Below, piece by piece: positions 5,555 to 8,837 of a stretch of DNA of 8,837 bases. This stretch comes from Bifidobacteriaceae bacterium NR021. Its GTDB lineage: Bacteria > Actinomycetota > Actinomycetes > Actinomycetales > Bifidobacteriaceae. The stretch spans positions 108,849 to 117,685 of the forward strand of contig NQOP01000002.1 in NCBI GenBank assembly GCA_003585845.1, read 5' to 3'. The position numbers and the translations under genes were made by a program. A model generated the notes under the pieces. It was not told the origin of the DNA and did not search any database. It saw nothing but the letters and a program-made list of their open reading frames with translations. Within the stretch, counting starts at the first letter, position 1. Each line of letters starts with the position of its first letter.

Positions 5555-6829
5555 TTGAAAATCGCTATTTTTACCGAAACGTATCCACCGTACATAAATG
5601 GCGTCGCAACACAGTCTTACATGCTCAAAAAGATGTATGAAGAGCTTGGGCATGAAGTGCTGGTAGTCACGGTCGGCTCCGAAAAACAGCGCAAAACCAA
5701 GCTTGAAGATGGAGTTGTTTACGTTCCGGGCATATTGCTTAAAAAGCTTTACAAATACCGCGTTGCGCTCCCGATTGGTCACATGCGAAAGCAACTTCCT
5801 CTTAAATTTAAGCCGGATGTTATTCATATTCAAAACGAATTTGGCATTGGCGAAATCGGCTTGGAAGTAGCAAAAAAAGAGCACATTCCCGTTATTTACA
5901 CGCTTCACACAGAATACGATAAATTCCTGTTTTACATTGGTTTAAAGCATTTTACTGAGTTCTCTCGCAATATTTCGGCGAAATATTTTATGCGATTCTC
6001 GAAAAATGCCACAATTATTACGAGCATGTCTCCCAAAGCACAGGCATATATTGACCGTCAGAAGGTTGATAAAAAAGTAATTGTGCTGAATAATGCTGTG
6101 GAATATAAAAAGTTCCTACCAACGCCTGAGCGACTTGCATTCCGCAAAGCTTTCCGCGAAAAATATGGCGTTTCTGACTCTACTAAGCTGTTTGTTTTCG
6201 TTGGTAGAATCGGCGCTGAAAAAAATATTTCAGAATTAATTGACAACTTTATGTATTGCGATTTTCCTCGCGAAAAAGCGCGCTTATTTGTTATTGGCGG
6301 CGGTCCTGATTTGGAATCGTTGCGCAAGCGCGTGGCAGATAATGGCTTTGACGACAGAATTTGCTTGCTTGGGCCTATTGCTCACACAGAAATTCCAAAG
6401 TATTTGCACGCAATGGACTACTACACAACCGCATCACTTTCCGAAATGCACTCACTTTCGATGCTAGAAGCAATGGCTTCCGGTCTGTTTGCGCTTGTAA
6501 AGCATGATGTGCCGAATGAGAAGCAGATTATTAGCGGTCAAAACGGGTATCAGTGGGATACTAAGGAAGATTTTAAGGCTGTTTTTAGTAAAGTTTTGAA
6601 TATGAGCGAGGCTGAGCAGGCTCAGCTTAAGGCGAACGTGCTCGAGTATTCGAAGAATAACGATTTTAAGAGCCAAGCGCTTGAGCTGCTTAAGATTTAC
6701 AAGCGCGCAATCGAGATGAACAAGGAAAAGCTCGCTGAAAAGAAAGCTAAGCGAGATGCCAGGCGCGCGCGTTTTATGCTGAAAAAGCGCGAGAATACTG
6801 AAGCGGAGCCGCAAGAGCCGCAAGATTAG
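5555..6829 (+). CDS. GT4 family glycosyltransferase, probably membrane-associated glycolipid synthesis
   Basis: With the TTG start at 5555-5557 the product is 424 residues and begins MKIAIFTETYPPYINGVATQ, the glycine-rich first strand-loop of GT-B enzymes. GGAGG (5545-5549) lies five bases upstream. The ATGs at 5507 and 5537 lack ribosome binding sites. The N-domain has HTEYDKFLFY (H118). The C-domain has FVGRIGAEKN (R218, K223), the donor-phosphate contacts, and the EX7E motif in SEMHSLSMLEAMASG (E297, E305). Residues about 380-412 form a lysine/arginine-rich helix, followed by an acidic tail. This suggests attachment to the membrane face, as in diacylglycerol glucosyltransferases, which it resembles in its N-terminal motif. 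Acceptor and sugar are not provable from the sequence. AT-rich codons such as AAA and ATT are more frequent here than in the leftward genes, possibly from transfer or relaxed selection. Confidence 0.85.
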   Translation: MKIAIFTETYPPYINGVATQSYMLKKMYEELGHEVLVVTVGSEKQRKTKLEDGVVYVPGILLKKLYKYRVALPIGHMRKQLPLKFKPDVIHIQNEFGIGEIGLEVAKKEHIPVIYTLHTEYDKFLFYIGLKHFTEFSRNISAKYFMRFSKNATIITSMSPKAQAYIDRQKVDKKVIVLNNAVEYKKFLPTPERLAFRKAFREKYGVSDSTKLFVFVGRIGAEKNISELIDNFMYCDFPREKARLFVIGGGPDLESLRKRVADNGFDDRICLLGPIAHTEIPKYLHAMDYYTTASLSEMHSLSMLEAMASGLFALVKHDVPNEKQIISGQNGYQWDTKEDFKAVFSKVLNMSEAEQAQLKANVLEYSKNNDFKSQALELLKIYKRAIEMNKEKLAEKKAKRDARRARFMLKKRENTEAEPQEPQD

Positions 6830-6839
6830 ACGGCTCTCA

Positions 6840-6886
6840 CGCTCCAAACGCTCCAAACGCGAGACAAGTACCCCACATTTGGAGCG
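6840..6886. terminator. Inverted repeat between the convergent glycosyltransferase and stress-protein genes
   Basis: CGCTCCAAA occurs twice in tandem (6840-6848, 6849-6857), and its exact inverse TTTGGAGCG follows at 6878-6886. Either left copy can pair with the right arm over 9 bp with a loop of at least 20 bases. A second small inverted repeat, AGATAA-ACCG-TTATCT, lies at 6896-6911. With no T tract it is not a textbook terminator, but its place between convergent genes suggests transcription ending in both directions. Confidence 0.4.
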
Positions 6887-6921
6887 ATACGACACAGATA
6901 AACCGTTATCTCCCGCGAGTT
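6866..6921 (+). repeat. Degenerate relative of the 53-base repeat unit
   Basis: Reading rightward, AAGTACC then CCACATTTG (6866-6881), GCGATAC (6884-6890) and CCGCGAGTT (6913-6921) occur in the same order as in the minus-strand units of the array at 2353-2541. The second half is displaced by inserted bases and the closing arm TGTGGACTT is missing. The preceding CGCTCCAAACG (6849-6859) also precedes the array, at 2582-2572 on the minus strand. The resemblance was judged by eye. Confidence 0.45.
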
Positions 6922-6926
6922 AAGCA

Positions 6927-7952
6927 TTAATGCAGCGGATCGATTGTTTGCTCAATCTCCTTAGCAGCTTCTTTACCAGCCTTCGGCACATCAACCTCAT
7001 GCACTCCGGAAATATCGCCAATAGACGCTTCAGAATGCTGCTTTTGCGCTGCCGCAACCTGAGCTGCACTAAATTCCACATACTTGCGCGGCACAACGTA
7101 CACAGGCCTCGAAGAATGCTGCAACAATCCCTGACTAATCGAGCCAAGCAGCAAACCGGTAAAGCCACCGCGACCGCGAGAACCAACAACCACAAGATCA
7201 TGATTCAAACTAGCTTGAGTCAAAGCTTCAACAGCAGAACCAGGCACAACAGTTCGATGAATTTGCAAATCCGGCAAACGCTGCAAAATTGGCTTCACGC
7301 GCTCCTCAAGATCCTCCATATACGAGCCCATAACAGCGGTATCGCCCTCAGCACCTTGCACTCTTGGCACTGCGGAAATAACATCAAGCTCAGCATGCCA
7401 GCTATCCGCCAAATCAGCTGCAATTTCAAGAGCTTTAAGCCCCCACTTTGACTCGTCAGAGCCAACAGCCACACGCGTAATCGTATTATTCAAGTGAATA
7501 CGCTGACCGTCATCGTCAGTGTAAGGCACAACCACAATTGGGCAATACGCATAAGCTGGAAGCGAAGAACTAGTTGTGCCGAGCAAACGCTCTGCCAAGC
7601 CACCTTTGCCGCGATTACCAATCACAATAAGCTGATAGTTACGAGAAAGTTCCACGAAAACCGAGGAAGGATCACCCGTAACAATTAGCGTAGTCGCGTC
7701 AACACCCTGCTCAAGAGCAACAGCTTTTGCTTTAGATAGAATTTCTTGAGCATCGTGATGAGCTGCATTATCGTCACCAATCGCAGTGTAAGTGGCATCA
7801 AAAGAAACAGCAGCATAACTTGGCAACGAATAAGCGCAAACAATTTGCAATTGCAACCCAGCATGCTTTGCGTAATTTGCAGCCCACCAAACCGCTTTAT
7901 AGCTCGCGTGTGAGCCGTCAACTCCAACCAATACAGCTTTTTCTGGGATCAT
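6927..7952 (-). CDS. Tandem-domain universal stress protein (UspA family)
   Basis: The 341-residue product has two Usp domains, about residues 4-143 and 158-288. Each begins with the nucleotide-binding acidic strand (GVDGS, D12; GSDES, D166). Each carries a complete ATP-binding GX2GX9G(S/T) motif: GNRGKGGLAERLLGT (112-126) and GSRGRGGFTGLLLGS (257-271). Both domains are therefore expected to bind ATP. A polar tail of about 50 residues (289-341) of unknown role follows. The start is the ATG at 7950-7952, preceded six bases away by AGGAGG (7959-7964). A longer in-frame start at 8003 has no such site and would add an unrelated Ala-rich leader. A weak -10 (TACAAT, 8021-8016) could drive it. The gene converges on the glycosyltransferase gene and lies 138 bases below the NlpC/P60 gene on the same strand. 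Two-domain Usp proteins are common in actinobacteria and linked to dormancy or stress. Confidence 0.92.
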   Translation of the reverse strand: MIPEKAVLVGVDGSHASYKAVWWAANYAKHAGLQLQIVCAYSLPSYAAVSFDATYTAIGDDNAAHHDAQEILSKAKAVALEQGVDATTLIVTGDPSSVFVELSRNYQLIVIGNRGKGGLAERLLGTTSSSLPAYAYCPIVVVPYTDDDGQRIHLNNTITRVAVGSDESKWGLKALEIAADLADSWHAELDVISAVPRVQGAEGDTAVMGSYMEDLEERVKPILQRLPDLQIHRTVVPGSAVEALTQASLNHDLVVVGSRGRGGFTGLLLGSISQGLLQHSSRPVYVVPRKYVEFSAAQVAAAQKQHSEASIGDISGVHEVDVPKAGKEAAKEIEQTIDPLH

Positions 7953-8062
7953 TGCCAACCTCCTCATACTTGCACTCGCGACAGCAGCGTCACTCGCGCA
8001 CAACTTGTAAATACTATTGTAGCGTAATTTTAGATTGAGTGTTGGCAGTTTTGCGATATATG

Positions 8063-8098
8063 ACTACAGAAGCCACAAAAGCTGCAGAAACTACAGAA
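8063..8098 (-). repeat. Four 9-base tandem repeats at the stop codon of the NlpC/P60 gene
   Basis: The + strand reads ACTACAGAA (8063-8071), GCCACAAAA (8072-8080), GCTGCAGAA (8081-8089) and ACTACAGAA (8090-8098). The outer units are identical and the inner ones diverged. The unit at 8090-8098 contains the gene's TAG stop (CTA, 8091-8093). On the coding strand the unit is TTCTGTAGT. The array lies between this gene and the stress-protein gene. No terminator hairpin is visible there. Confidence 0.85.
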
Positions 8099-8813
8099 CG
8101 CGACGAATAGAGTATGCGCCTGGGAACACGTAGCGGATAGGATCGTACTTAGTGCCAGCAAGCTGCGAATTAATTACCATGCCGTTACCAACATAAATAG
8201 AAGCATGCTGCGCATTCGCGATAATGTCTCCAGGCTGCGCTTGAGCCAAACTTGGGATTGGAGTTCCGACAGTCGCCTGCGCTCCAGAAGTACGAGGCAA
8301 AGAAACACCAACACTAGCAAAAACATACTGCACAAAACCAGAGCAATCCCATCCAGCAGGAGTATTGCCACCGCTGCGATACGGTACTTTGCCTAAGAAT
8401 TGAGTAGCAAAATTCAAAAGAGAAGCAACAGACTTATCGTCAGGAGGAACTACAGAAGCAAGAGGAACCTGCTCAACACCACTGCGGAAACCAGAACGGC
8501 TTGCAGCATCATTTCCAGCAAAAGCACGGCGTGCCACTTCAGCAGCTTGTTCGCTAGGAGTCTTAGTTTGAGGTACATTCAAGCTTTCTATGCCGCCCCA
8601 ATGAGAATTTGCATCGACATCAGTAGAAGTGGATTCAGTTAAAATATCGCGACGCACATTCGTCACCTTTGGAAATGCGCGCGTAGAAGTGACAGCTGAC
8701 TCGGAAAGCTCATGCGAAGACTCTGCCATGGCGAATGGCGCCATAACAGTAAGCATTGAAGCTGCTGCAACAGCTGATACAAAAACTGAGAAAATTCTAC
8801 TTTGTTTTAGCAT
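8091..8813 (-). CDS. Secreted NlpC/P60 family cell-wall peptidase
   Basis: The 240-residue product has a signal peptide: basic MLKQSR, a hydrophobic core at 8-27, and a probable cleavage after AMA (28-30). A polar spacer follows (31-125). The C-terminal NlpC/P60 domain (about 128-240) has nucleophile C157 in GWDCSGFVQYVF and general base H203 in AQHASIYVG. The third polar residue is probably N215, 12 residues after the histidine, where many homologues have a histidine. Such enzymes cut peptide stems of peptidoglycan (gamma-D-Glu-diamino acid bonds) outside the membrane during wall remodelling or division. There is no LysM, SH3 or coiled-coil partner domain, so targeting must rest on the spacer. 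The start is the ATG at 8811-8813. No Shine-Dalgarno sequence is present, and a -10-like TATACT sits nine bases upstream, which points to a near-leaderless mRNA. It is the first gene on its strand at the right edge. Confidence 0.92.
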   Translation of the reverse strand: MLKQSRIFSVFVSAVAAASMLTVMAPFAMAESSHELSESAVTSTRAFPKVTNVRRDILTESTSTDVDANSHWGGIESLNVPQTKTPSEQAAEVARRAFAGNDAASRSGFRSGVEQVPLASVVPPDDKSVASLLNFATQFLGKVPYRSGGNTPAGWDCSGFVQYVFASVGVSLPRTSGAQATVGTPIPSLAQAQPGDIIANAQHASIYVGNGMVINSQLAGTKYDPIRYVFPGAYSIRRVL

Positions 8814-8822
8814 ACTTTTTGC

Positions 8823-8828
8823 AGTATA
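8823..8828 (-). promoter_or_regulatory. -10 box of the NlpC/P60 gene, implying a near-leaderless transcript
   Basis: The minus strand has TATACT at 8828-8823, five of six consensus bases and nine bases before the ATG. A start 6-7 bases downstream would give a leader of only a few bases. The -35 would lie beyond the right edge and cannot be seen. Confidence 0.45.
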
Positions 8829-8837
8829 TCATCGGGG

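Noticed and set aside
7953..8003. Longer start for the universal stress protein
   Set aside because: The extra 17 codons precede the AGGAGG site and encode a sequence unlike the Usp N-terminus, which begins with MIPEKAVLVGVDGS.

Overview
The window looks like a chromosomal stretch from a low- to mid-GC actinobacterium of the Bifidobacteriaceae, most like Gardnerella. The grounds are the DUF3043 membrane protein (an actinobacterial family), a two-domain universal stress protein, GCGC-rich codons in an otherwise AT-leaning background, and strong GGAGG-type ribosome binding sites. This assignment is inferred from the sequence and was not checked by a search. No phage, transposase, CRISPR, toxin-antitoxin or tRNA/rRNA gene is visible.

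Layout, left to right. Leftward genes: a DUF3043 two-helix membrane protein (38-676) and an M20 metallopeptidase/dipeptidase (835-2202) with its own promoter and an intrinsic terminator. Then comes a 385-base gene-free stretch filled by an unusual repeat element: tandem 53-base units, each folding as a hairpin, flanked by a 25-base direct repeat. Still leftward is a probable operon thyA - dfrA - low-molecular-weight protein tyrosine phosphatase (4831 down to 2588). A divergent 151-base promoter region separates it from two rightward genes: an OsmC/Ohr-type protein (4983-5402) and a GT4 glycosyltransferase (5555-6829, TTG start). The glycosyltransferase converges on a leftward tandem universal stress protein (6927-7952). 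Upstream of that is a leftward secreted NlpC/P60 peptidase (8091-8813), probably read from a near-leaderless mRNA.

ThyA and DfrA work together: thymidylate synthase oxidises methylene-tetrahydrofolate to dihydrofolate and DHFR re-reduces it. OsmC and the universal stress protein are stress-defence functions. The NlpC/P60 enzyme and the glycosyltransferase act on the envelope. These are ordinary housekeeping genes.

The unusual content is between and inside genes. Short tandem repeats (9 to 22 bases) start at or just after the stop codons of most genes here, and several include the stop codon itself. dfrA carries an in-frame run of 18-base repeats that adds a charged LENREA-type insert. The hairpin array at 2353-2500 has a degenerate relative at 6840-6921, also placed just after a stop codon and in the same orientation relative to the upstream gene. 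This suggests a dispersed 3'-flank repeat family, which is the most interesting candidate in the window.
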